A stretch of 64,000 nt of DNA. Origin: CAYVQF01 sp964454015. GTDB lineage: Bacteria; Myxococcota_A; Bradymonadia; UBA4248. Below, piece by piece: positions 1 to 6,848 of the stretch. The stretch is taken from the NCBI GenBank assembly GCA_964454015.1, contig CAYVQF010000027.1, positions 5,843 to 69,842 on the forward strand, in the 5' to 3' direction. The first letter of the stretch is position 1; each line of letters starts with the position of its first letter. The notes below the pieces were generated by a model, which was not told the DNA's origin, searched no databases, and saw nothing but the letters and a program-made list of their open reading frames with translations. Both the position numbers and the translations under genes were made by a program.

Positions 1-517
1 CGCCCTGGGGGGCGGCAGCGGCCGCTGCCTGGGGGGGCGCTTTGGGGCTTGGTGGTGTTTGGCTGGCGGCGTTGTGCATGGCCTGGAGGACATCACCCTT
101 GGCGAGTCGCCCCCCCGGCGCGGTGGCCTTGATGGTGTGGGGGTCCAGCCCCGACTCGGCGAGCAGGCGCCGGGCGGCCGGGCCGGGTTGCGGCGCCGGG
201 CTTGGCTCGGCAGAGTGTGGCGCGGCGGCAGGCGCCGCGCTTTCAGCCTGGGTGGGCCCGGCCGCCGGGAGCGTAGCCCCGGCCGTGTCGATGACCAAGA
301 TCGCCTCGCCGATGGCCACGGTCGCGCCGACGGGGCGCAAGAGCTCGAGCACCTGGCCAGCTTGGGGCGAGGGCACGACGACGGTCACTTTGTCCGTCTC
401 GAGCTCGACCAGGGGGGCGTCGAGGGCGACGGCATCGCCCGCTTTGACTTCCCAGCGCGCGATGAGGGCTTCAGTGATGGATTCGCCGAGAGCGGGGACG
501 GTGACGGGGACACGCAT
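1..517 (-). CDS. sucB: 2-oxo-acid dehydrogenase E2 (dihydrolipoyl acyltransferase), N-terminal part; probably SucB
   Basis: The gene runs off the left edge, so only the first 172 codons are visible. Residues 1-77 form a lipoyl domain with lipoyl-lysine K43 in the motif ELETDKVTV. An Ala/Pro-rich linker follows, then a peripheral E3-binding domain (about 113-150, with GGRLAKGDVL), then another Ala/Pro linker. The ETDKVTV signature is typical of the 2-oxoglutarate dehydrogenase E2 (succinyltransferase); a pyruvate or branched-chain E2 is less likely. The acyltransferase core with its His/Asp catalytic residues lies outside the window. The start is ATG at 517-515 with GAGG a few bases upstream. 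The gene is divergent from the YigZ-family gene, so no E1 (sucA) gene lies directly upstream of it. Confidence 0.85.
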   Translation of the reverse strand, partial: MRVPVTVPALGESITEALIARWEVKAGDAVALDAPLVELETDKVTVVVPSPQAGQVLELLRPVGATVAIGEAILVIDTAGATLPAAGPTQAESAAPAAAPHSAEPSPAPQPGPAARRLLAESGLDPHTIKATAPGGRLAKGDVLQAMHNAASQTPPSPKAPPQAAAAAAPQG

Positions 518-750
518 GAGGACCTCGGGGGGGCAAGGGTGGCGTTCGGGGGCCAGGTGCCGGTGAGACCGTGCCGAGCGCTGGCGCGAGCCGCGGCGAC
601 GCTGCCTATGGTGCCCACTGGGACCTAGGGCGTCAATTGGCAAGGGCTATCGCATTGTCGCGCGGCCCTTCATGTCGCGCCACAGGCGATCTATGCTGGC
701 CGCCGGGCGACGCGACGCGGGAGCGTCGCGGCCTAAAGGAGTGGAGGGTC

Positions 751-1359
751 GTGGCAGAGGCGAAATTGATCTTGCAGGAGGCGCACCGCTTCGAGGCGGA
801 GATCAAACGCAGCCGCTTCATCGCGCATGCGTACCCCGTGGCCGATGCGGACGCGGCCATGCAACGGTTGGACGCGGTGCGTGATCCCGAGGCGACCCAC
901 AACTGTTGGGCTTTTCGCTGCGGTGAGCGCTACCGCTTCTCCGACGACGGCGAGCCTGGGGGTAGCGCTGGGCGACCCATACTCGCGGCGATCGATGGCC
1001 AGGGGGTGGACCAGGTGCTGGTGGTGGTGGTGCGCCACTTTGGCGGGACCAAGCTCGGGGTGGGCGGCCTGGTGCGGGCCTATGGCAACACGGCGGCCTC
1101 TTGTCTGCGGGAGGCCCCCAAGGCCGAGGTGCGGCACCTGGTGACCCTGCGCATTTTTCTTCCCTTCGCCGAGGCCAACGCGCTCTACTTGGTGTTGCAG
1201 CGTGTGGGCGGTGAGAAGGGAGAAGAAGACTACGGCGCCGATGGCCTCAGGCTCGCCGTGAGCCTCGACGCGGCGCTGGTCCCGGACTTCGTGCGGCAAC
1301 TCAACGACGCCTGCCGGGGCAAGGCGCAGATCGCCGTGGATGACGCCGCCGCGGGTTGA
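751..1359 (+). CDS. yigZ: YigZ/IMPACT family protein
   Basis: The 202-aa protein matches the YigZ/IMPACT family in length and in its diagnostic block: TFNCWAF-like THNCWAF, then FSDDGEPGGSAGRPIL, then VVRHFGGTKLGVGGLVRAY. The N-terminal UPF0029 domain covers about 1-115 and the DUF1949-like C-terminal domain the rest. Family members bind nucleic acid or ribosomes and are linked to stress translation, but the biochemical role in bacteria is not settled. GTG at 751 is the only in-frame start that gives the family N-terminus; AAAGGAG lies 9 nt upstream. The gene precedes metK by 225 nt, and metK has its own promoter. Confidence 0.85.
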   Translation: MAEAKLILQEAHRFEAEIKRSRFIAHAYPVADADAAMQRLDAVRDPEATHNCWAFRCGERYRFSDDGEPGGSAGRPILAAIDGQGVDQVLVVVVRHFGGTKLGVGGLVRAYGNTAASCLREAPKAEVRHLVTLRIFLPFAEANALYLVLQRVGGEKGEEDYGADGLRLAVSLDAALVPDFVRQLNDACRGKAQIAVDDAAAG

Positions 1360-1445
1360 GCTTGGGCGCTGCGGTGGTGGGGCTGGCGCCGCGCTGGGGT
1401 GGGCCGGGCGCCGACCCGGCGCGGCTGGGAATAACGAGAAGATAG

Positions 1446-1531
1446 GTTGACAGCTTTGGAAGGGCGTCCCTATATTGCAGCGGCCTTTTTGGCGCGCAAA
1501 AATCAACGAGCGCACCAAAGAAACTGTCAAC
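1446..1531. repeat. Long-range inverted repeat in the metK promoter and leader
   Basis: The left arm, GTTGACAG-CTTTGG (1446-1459), is complementary to the right arm, CCAAAG-aaa-CTGTCAAC (1515-1531). That is 14 matched bases interrupted by one 3-nt bulge. Nested inside is a second inverted repeat, TTTTTG (1486-1491) with CAAAAA (1497-1502). The left arm contains the -35 hexamer, so the pair acts either as a DNA-level operator or as an RNA structure in transcripts that start upstream. See findings. Confidence 0.6.
1447..1476 (+). promoter_or_regulatory. sigma70-type promoter of metK
   Basis: A perfect -35 TTGACA (1447-1452) is followed by an 18-nt spacer and a -10 TATATT (1471-1476). This AT-rich -10 stands out against the GC-rich surroundings. 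The predicted transcript starts near 1483 and leaves a leader of about 100 nt before metK. Confidence 0.65.
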
Positions 1532-1584
1532 TCGGACACGGTCAGGGCTCGTGAGTGCAGGCCGCGTATGAAGGAGCAATGAGG

Positions 1585-2742
1585 ATGAACGCCAGAGACT
1601 TTCTTTTTACCAGCGAGTCCGTGACCGAAGGCCACCCCGACAAGATGGCCGATCAGATCAGCGACGCGGTGCTCGACGAGATCATCGGCAAGGATCCGCA
1701 GTGTCGGGTGGCCTGCGAGACCCTGCTCAAGACGGGCTTCGTGGTGGTGGCCGGTGAGGTGACGACCAACGTGTGGGTGGACATCCCGTCCATCGTGCGG
1801 CGGACCATCGCCGGGATCGGCTACAACTCGTCCATGGCGGGCTTCGATTACGAGACCTGCGGGGTGCTGGTGGCGGTCGAGGCCCAGAGCCCGGACATCG
1901 CCCAGGGCGTGGACCCCGCCAAGGGGGTGGTGGCCGAGCAGGGTGCGGGCGATCAGGGTCTGATGTTTGGCTATGCCTGTGACGAGACGGACGCCTTGAT
2001 GCCGGCGCCCATCGTCTATGCCCATCAGCTCACCCAGCAGTTGGCGCAGGTGCGCAAGGATGGCCGCGCGCCGTTTTTGCGTCCCGATGGCAAGAGCCAG
2101 GTGACGCTGCGCTATGAGGGCGGCCGCCCGGTGGCCATCGATGCGGTGGTGGTGTCGTCGCAGCACGCGCCCGATGTCGCGCAAGAGACCCTGCGTGAGG
2201 CGGTGATGGAGCTGGTGATCAAGCCGGTGCTGCCGGCCAAGTTGCTGACGGCCGGGACCAAGTACCACATCAACCCGACGGGTCGCTTCGTCGTGGGCGG
2301 ACCCCAGGGCGACTCGGGGCTGACGGGCCGCAAGATCATCGTCGACACCTACGGTGGGATGGGGCGGCACGGCGGCGGCGCCTTCAGTGGTAAGGATCCT
2401 TCCAAGGTGGATCGCTCGGCCACTTACATGGCGCGCTACGTGGCGAAGAACGTGGTGGCCGCCGGATTGGCGACGCGCTGTGAGGTGCAGTTGGCCTATG
2501 CCATTGGCGTGGCGGAGCCCGTGTCCGTGCTGGTGGACACCTTTGGCACCCACACCATCCCCGAGGCGGAGATCGAGCGTCGGGTCAAGGCGACTTTCGA
2601 GTTGAAGCCTGCGGGGATCATCCGCAGCTTGGATTTGCTGCGTCCCATCTATCTGCCGACGGCGGCCTATGGCCACTTCGGGCGCAGCGAGGCGAGCTTC
2701 ACCTGGGAGCGAACGGACAAGGTGGCGGCGCTGCGCGGCTGA
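1585..2742 (+). CDS. metK: S-adenosylmethionine synthetase
   Basis: MetK condenses ATP and L-methionine to S-adenosylmethionine plus phosphate and pyrophosphate. The 385-aa product has the family length and motifs: SESVTEGHPDKMADQISD at the N-terminus with the ATP-binding His, GAGDQGLMFGYAC in the middle, and GGGAFSGKDPSKVDRS near the loop that closes the active site. Two in-frame ATGs compete (1579 and 1585). AAGGAG at 1571-1576 sits 8 nt before 1585 but only 2 nt before 1579, so 1585 (MNARDFLF) is preferred. The gene has its own promoter and a structured leader. With metH near the right end of the window it supplies two steps of the methyl cycle. Confidence 0.97.
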   Translation: MNARDFLFTSESVTEGHPDKMADQISDAVLDEIIGKDPQCRVACETLLKTGFVVVAGEVTTNVWVDIPSIVRRTIAGIGYNSSMAGFDYETCGVLVAVEAQSPDIAQGVDPAKGVVAEQGAGDQGLMFGYACDETDALMPAPIVYAHQLTQQLAQVRKDGRAPFLRPDGKSQVTLRYEGGRPVAIDAVVVSSQHAPDVAQETLREAVMELVIKPVLPAKLLTAGTKYHINPTGRFVVGGPQGDSGLTGRKIIVDTYGGMGRHGGGAFSGKDPSKVDRSATYMARYVAKNVVAAGLATRCEVQLAYAIGVAEPVSVLVDTFGTHTIPEAEIERRVKATFELKPAGIIRSLDLLRPIYLPTAAYGHFGRSEASFTWERTDKVAALRG

Positions 2743-2803
2743 GCGCGCGGGCCGTGGCGCGAGGCCACGGGTGGAGGGCCGCGCACGCCTCAGGGCCGTG
2801 GTC

Positions 2804-2842
2804 AAAAAAAAGAAGGCCGAGGCTCACGGGGCCTCACTCGGC
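2804..2842 (-). terminator. Rho-independent terminator of murA
   Basis: Reading the minus strand just past the murA stop, GCCGAG (2842-2837) pairs with CTCGGC (2821-2816). An alternative inner GAGGC/GCCTC pairing is possible. The stem is followed by CTTC and a run of eight T (2811-2804). metK transcription converges from the other side. Confidence 0.6.
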
Positions 2843-2863
2843 GGCGCTCATGGTTGGGCGCGG

Positions 2864-4156
2864 CTAGGGGTTGGGGGCCACGGTGAGGCGCTCGATGTGG
2901 GCGCCGAGGCTGCGGAGCTTCTCGTCGACCCGCTCGTAGCCGCGATCGATGTGGCGGACATTGTAGATGGTGGACTGGCCACGTGCGGTGAGGGCTGCGA
3001 TGAGGAGGGCCATGCCGGCACGGACGTCGGGGCTCTCGAGGCGGCAGCCGATGAGGGGGGTGGGTCCGGCGGCGACGACCCGGTGGGGGTCGCAGAGGAT
3101 GAGCTGGGCGCCCATGTTGATGAGGCTGTCGACAAAGAACATGCGGCCTTCGAACATTTTTTCGAAGAAGAGCACCGTGCCTTTGCACTGGGTGGCCACG
3201 GTGATGACGATGCTCATGAGGTCCGTGGGGAAGGCGGGCCAGGGGGCGTCGTCGATTTTGGGGATGGCGTTGTGGAGGTCGGTGCGGATGACCAGTTCTT
3301 GGTCGGCCGGGACGTGGATGGCGTTGTCCTGGACCTGGACTCTGACCCCGAGTTTTTCGAAGACCATGAGGATCATGCGGAGGTCTTGGGGGCGGATGTC
3401 TTGGATGGTGATGTCAGAGCCGGTGACGGCGGCGAGTCCGATGTAGGAGCCGGCTTCGAGGTAATCTGGGCCGATTTTGTGTTCCGTGCCGTGGAGTCCG
3501 CCCGTGCCGTGGATGGTGAGGGTGTTGGTGCCGACGCCTTCGATGTGGGCGCCCATGCTGTTGAGCATGCGGCAGAGGCCTTGGACGTGGGGCTCACAGG
3601 CGACATTGCGGAGCACGGTCTCGCCGCGGGCCAAGACGGCGGCCATAAGGACGTTCTCCGTGCCGGTGACGGAGGGTTCGTCCATGAAGATGTCGGCGGC
3701 GACGAGGTGTTTGGTGGCCAGTTGGTAGCTCTGGCCGACGTCGATGGAGGCGCCGAGGGCGGAGAAGCCGAGGAAGTGGGTGTCGAGGCGGCGGCGGCCG
3801 ATGACATCGCCCCCGGGGGGCGGGAGGTTGCAGCGGCGGTGCCTGGCGAGCATGGGCCCGGCAAAGAGGATGGAGGCGCGCACCCTGCGGCAGAGCTCGG
3901 GTGAGAGGTCGGTCTTGTTGACGCCGGCGGCGCAGACGCGCACCATGTTGTCGTCGACGAAGGCGGCCTCGGCGCCGAGATCCTGGAGGACCTCGAGCAT
4001 GACCTCGACGTCTTTGATGCGGGGTACGTTATAGAGGAGGACCTCTTCATCCGTGAGGAGCGTCGCGGCCAGGGCCGGGAGCACTTCGTTCTTGTTGCCA
4101 CCTGGCCGAACGATGCCGCTGAGCTTGTGACCACCTTCAATGACGAATTTTTCCAT
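2864..4156 (-). CDS. murA: UDP-N-acetylglucosamine 1-carboxyvinyltransferase (MurA) with Asp in place of the catalytic-loop Cys
   Basis: MurA transfers enolpyruvate from PEP to UDP-GlcNAc, the first committed step of peptidoglycan synthesis, in the cytoplasm. The 430-aa length and the hallmarks PGGNKNEVLPALAA (K22-N23 region), DAPWPAFPTDLM and RAGMALLIAAL are diagnostic. The mobile loop that normally reads PGGCxIG reads PPGGDVIGRRRLDTH here. Position 117 is therefore Asp where E. coli has Cys115, the residue alkylated by fosfomycin. The start is ATG 4156, with AAGGA 7 nt upstream; an in-frame ATG at 4174 would add MAKDGA but has no better ribosome site. A terminator follows the gene and a candidate promoter lies at 4256-4284. 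EPSP synthase (AroA) is excluded by these motifs. Confidence 0.95.
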   Translation of the reverse strand: MEKFVIEGGHKLSGIVRPGGNKNEVLPALAATLLTDEEVLLYNVPRIKDVEVMLEVLQDLGAEAAFVDDNMVRVCAAGVNKTDLSPELCRRVRASILFAGPMLARHRRCNLPPPGGDVIGRRRLDTHFLGFSALGASIDVGQSYQLATKHLVAADIFMDEPSVTGTENVLMAAVLARGETVLRNVACEPHVQGLCRMLNSMGAHIEGVGTNTLTIHGTGGLHGTEHKIGPDYLEAGSYIGLAAVTGSDITIQDIRPQDLRMILMVFEKLGVRVQVQDNAIHVPADQELVIRTDLHNAIPKIDDAPWPAFPTDLMSIVITVATQCKGTVLFFEKMFEGRMFFVDSLINMGAQLILCDPHRVVAAGPTPLIGCRLESPDVRAGMALLIAALTARGQSTIYNVRHIDRGYERVDEKLRSLGAHIERLTVAPNP

Positions 4157-4461
4157 TGCACCATCCTTGGCCATGGCTGCCCGCCGTGACGCGCAGTGCG
4201 TCGCAGCGGTGTCGCGCGCTGTGCGGCGCTTGTCGGCCGCCTGCCCCCAGGCTGGTGCATAGCACGGGTGGCTGGTCTTGGCAAGGGTGTTGTCTGCCTC
4301 ACTTTTTTCTGGGATCCACCTCCGGAGGGCGTGCGCGTGGGGTGGTCGCGCCGGGAATAAAGGCGGGCGAGGTTGACATTGCGGGCGTGGTCTGGGAATT
4401 TGCGTTTCCGGTGGCCCCATGGGTGACGAGGTGGCCGCGGAACCGCAGCTTTGAGCCCGCT
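4157..4461. other. Divergent intergenic region murA/udk
   Basis: These 305 bp separate the start of murA (minus) from the start of udk (plus). I see the murA ribosome site and the candidate murA promoter described separately. A perfect TTGACA at 4373-4378 could serve udk, but the sequence 17 nt downstream is a poor -10. No open frame with a ribosome site was found. Confidence 0.5.
4256..4284 (-). promoter_or_regulatory. Candidate murA promoter
   Basis: On the minus strand, TTGCCA (4284-4279) and TATGCA (4261-4256) are separated by exactly 17 nt, about 100 nt upstream of the murA start. The match to the sigma70 consensus is moderate. Confidence 0.4.
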
Positions 4462-5082
4462 ATGATACAACCAGTGATCGTGGGTATTGCCGGGGGAACC
4501 GGCTCAGGTAAGACGACCTTGGCGCGGCGTATCCGTGAGGGGATAGGCGCCGGGAGCTGCCTCATCCAGCATGATTGGTATTACCGCGACCTGGTGGGTG
4601 TGCCCATGGAGAGGCGGGAAGATGTGAATTTCGATCACCCCGATGCTCTGGAGAGCGAGCTGCTCGAGTCCCACCTGGCGGCGCTCAAAGCGGGTCAGGG
4701 GGTGGACGTGCCCTTTTACGACTTCAAGACGCACACGCGTCAGCGGGAGACGCGGCGGATCGAGCCGCACCCGATCATCGTGGTCGAGGGTATATTGCTG
4801 TTTTGTATCGAGGAGTTGCGCAAGAGGTTCGACATCAAGCTCTATGTCGACACGGACTCGGACATCCGCGCCTTCAGGCGGATTCGGCGCGACATGCGCG
4901 AACGCGGCCGGGATTTCAATTCGATTCGGCGGCAATACTACAAGACGGTGCGCCCGATGCACTTGGAGTTCGTGGAGCCCTCGAAGCGCCACGCCGACTT
5001 GATCATCCCCGAAGGCGGTGACAACCTCATCGCCCTGGATGTGATCATCGAGCGCCTGAAGCAGTACGTCAAGACGGGCTAG
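4462..5082 (+). CDS. udk: Uridine kinase
   Basis: The 206-aa protein phosphorylates uridine/cytidine in pyrimidine salvage. Walker A GGTGSGKT is at residues 11-18. It is followed by the family signature HDWYYRD, the substrate segment NFDHPDAL, YDFKTHTR, the VVEGILLF strand with the acidic residue, and the arginine-rich lid DIRAFRRIRRDMRERGR. Length and order match bacterial Udk. ATG 4462 (MIQPVIVGIAGG) gives the normal N-terminus, although the preceding sequence lacks a clear Shine-Dalgarno. The gene is divergent from murA and monocistronic by spacing. Confidence 0.93.
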   Translation: MIQPVIVGIAGGTGSGKTTLARRIREGIGAGSCLIQHDWYYRDLVGVPMERREDVNFDHPDALESELLESHLAALKAGQGVDVPFYDFKTHTRQRETRRIEPHPIIVVEGILLFCIEELRKRFDIKLYVDTDSDIRAFRRIRRDMRERGRDFNSIRRQYYKTVRPMHLEFVEPSKRHADLIIPEGGDNLIALDVIIERLKQYVKTG

Positions 5083-5265
5083 GCGGCGGCGCGGGTGATG
5101 CCTCACCCAGGGCAAGGTGCGCGGCGCGTGACTTTTTGTTATAGCTGCAGGCTGCGACGGTGGTGAGCGGTCTCGGTGGCGTCCCAGAGGCGCTCGAGGG
5201 CCGCGCCGTTGGGGGGTGTGGTGGCCAGCGGCGCGCTGTGCCGGCACCCGGGCCGTGGAGTAGGG

Positions 5266-6585
5266 ATGAACGCGCTGGTCGAGAGCCATAAAGTCTTGGT
5301 GTTGGATGCAGACGCCCTTCGGCGGCGGCGCTGCGTGCAGATATTGGCGGGGGAGGGCTATTGGCCCTTGGAGGCGGTGTCGCGCGAGGAGCTGTGGTCA
5401 CTGTTGGCGGCGCATCAGCCGGCGGCTTTGGTGTTGAGTCTCTTTTTCGAGGAGGGTTCGGCGCTGTCGCTATTGGAGGACCCGCGGCTGCGCGGCTTGG
5501 TGGTCATCGGGGTGGCGCACATTCTCGAAGGGGCGACGGTGCGGATGGAGGTGCAGGGGCGCTTTGGTGTCGCTGATGTGCTGGAGCCTCCGGTGACGGG
5601 TGGTGAGCTGATCGGGATCCTGCGCGAGCACTTGGGTCGTCCGATGCAGGGCGGTTGTGCCTGTCAGTTGGTGGATGATGCCAATCGGGTGTGGCAGCGC
5701 GACGCAGAGGAGACGACTTGGGTGGGCAAGATGCCTCTGCTGAGCGATGGGGAGGGGCGCGCGGGGGCCGAGGAGGCCTCGGTCTCGCAGGGGGCGGCAT
5801 CTTTTGGTCGTGTGCGGACGGCGCCCAAGCTGCGGGCCGTGGGTCGCGGTCCCGTGCCAGGCCGTTTGAGTTGGCGCGCGGCGCCCGACGCGGGTTTGCT
5901 GCGCCAGGTCAGTTTTGGGGCGCTCTTGGCGCGTTGTCTCCATACGCGCTTCAGCGGTGTTCTGACCTTGTGGCGGCAGCGGGTGAAGAAGACCGTCTAT
6001 TTGGAGGGCGGTTGTCCTGTGGCGATTCGTTCCAACCTCCGCCACGAGTGTTTGGGCAGCCTGCTGGTGCGTGAAGGGCTGTTGTCTTGGGAGCAGTGTG
6101 GGGAGACGGTGGGGGCGGCGCAGGCCGAAGGGCGTCGGCATGGTGAGGTGTTGTTGGCCAGGGGACTGTTGACCCAGGCCCAGCTCGGCGCTTTTTTGGC
6201 GCTGCAGATGCGCGAGCGTCTGCTGGATGTCTTTGCCTGGTCCGAGGGCCGCTATCAAATGCATGAGGGCGGGTCTTTTCCGACGATCAGCCCCATGGAT
6301 CGCGCCGAGGCGCTGCGGATTATCGTCGAAGGGGTCATGACCCACGTTCCCTTGTCGCGTTTGTTGACGGACCTGGCGCCGTGCGGCGCCTATGCCTTGC
6401 GGCTTGACGTTGAAGAGGCGCTGCTCAATACGGTAGGTTGGAACGAAGCGCAGCGCGAGATTGTTGCCGCCCTGATCGATGGCGGCTCTTTGGTGGAGCT
6501 GGTTGCTCACTTTCCCTTGCCCTATCCTGTGCATTCAGTGCTTTACGCGCTCTTTGTGCTCGGTTTCGTTTCGTTGGATCTTTGA
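5266..6585 (+). CDS. Degenerate receiver + PATAN (DUF4388) domain protein
   Basis: This 439-aa cytoplasmic signalling protein starts at ATG 5266, with GGAG 5 nt upstream. Residues 1-125 look like a response-regulator receiver (VLVLDADALRRRR, later ALVLSLFF). The strand that should carry the phospho-acceptor Asp reads ALVLSL, so phosphorylation in the usual way is unlikely. After a linker, residues about 205-260 match the PATAN/DUF4388 fold (FGALLARCLHTRFSGVLTL then KKTVYLEGGCPVAIRSN). A helical segment follows with GSLLVREGLLSWEQC and GEVLLARGLLTQAQL, two copies of the motif seen at the N-terminus of type II secretion ATPases and PATAN proteins. Such proteins are common in myxobacteria and act as signalling adaptors. 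The neighbours are a 70-aa protein and an FHA activator. Confidence 0.7.
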   Translation: MNALVESHKVLVLDADALRRRRCVQILAGEGYWPLEAVSREELWSLLAAHQPAALVLSLFFEEGSALSLLEDPRLRGLVVIGVAHILEGATVRMEVQGRFGVADVLEPPVTGGELIGILREHLGRPMQGGCACQLVDDANRVWQRDAEETTWVGKMPLLSDGEGRAGAEEASVSQGAASFGRVRTAPKLRAVGRGPVPGRLSWRAAPDAGLLRQVSFGALLARCLHTRFSGVLTLWRQRVKKTVYLEGGCPVAIRSNLRHECLGSLLVREGLLSWEQCGETVGAAQAEGRRHGEVLLARGLLTQAQLGAFLALQMRERLLDVFAWSEGRYQMHEGGSFPTISPMDRAEALRIIVEGVMTHVPLSRLLTDLAPCGAYALRLDVEEALLNTVGWNEAQREIVAALIDGGSLVELVAHFPLPYPVHSVLYALFVLGFVSLDL

Positions 6586-6612
6586 GGTACTTTGGTTACG
6601 TAGGAGGCTCTC

Positions 6613-6825
6613 GTGCCTACCCAAGTCGATGAACAGATGGCTCGCCGGGGTCCCATCACCTTCGTGGGCCGCTCGCAGGCCGATGCCAAGCGCAAGGCGT
6701 TGAATTTCTGGTACATGAATCAGGAGATGCTCCAGCTTTCGATTCGCGATTTCAGCGCCTGTCTCGCTCTCCTGCCCGATGGCAAGACCATCGCTTTTAG
6801 CCCCCACCTGTTGCGTAAAGGTTAG
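6613..6825 (+). CDS. Small hypothetical protein (70 aa)
   Basis: A short protein with a GTG start at 6613 and a strong ribosome site (AGGAGG, 6 nt upstream), lying 27 nt after the PATAN gene and 23 nt before the FHA activator. The spacing suggests the three are co-transcribed. It is soluble, with no signal peptide, no cysteine cluster and a mixed charge profile. I do not recognise a family. It may be a small partner or adaptor of the flanking signalling proteins, but nothing in the sequence proves this. Confidence 0.65.
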   Translation: MPTQVDEQMARRGPITFVGRSQADAKRKALNFWYMNQEMLQLSIRDFSACLALLPDGKTIAFSPHLLRKG

Positions 6826-6848
6826 CCTCGTCAGGACCATGACTTCCC

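Noticed and set aside
1483..1584. SAM/SAH riboswitch in the metK leader
   Set aside because: The leader has pairing potential but I cannot match any known SAM or SAH riboswitch core, so it is reported only as an inverted repeat and open question.
733..2805. 690-codon minus-strand open frame
   Set aside because: It lies opposite the YigZ-family gene and metK, both real; its sequence is Arg/His-rich shadow coding typical of high-GC DNA. Many similar antisense frames (for example 10612-11514, 24109-25770, 27587-28768, 28886-30547, 59624-61192) were dismissed the same way.
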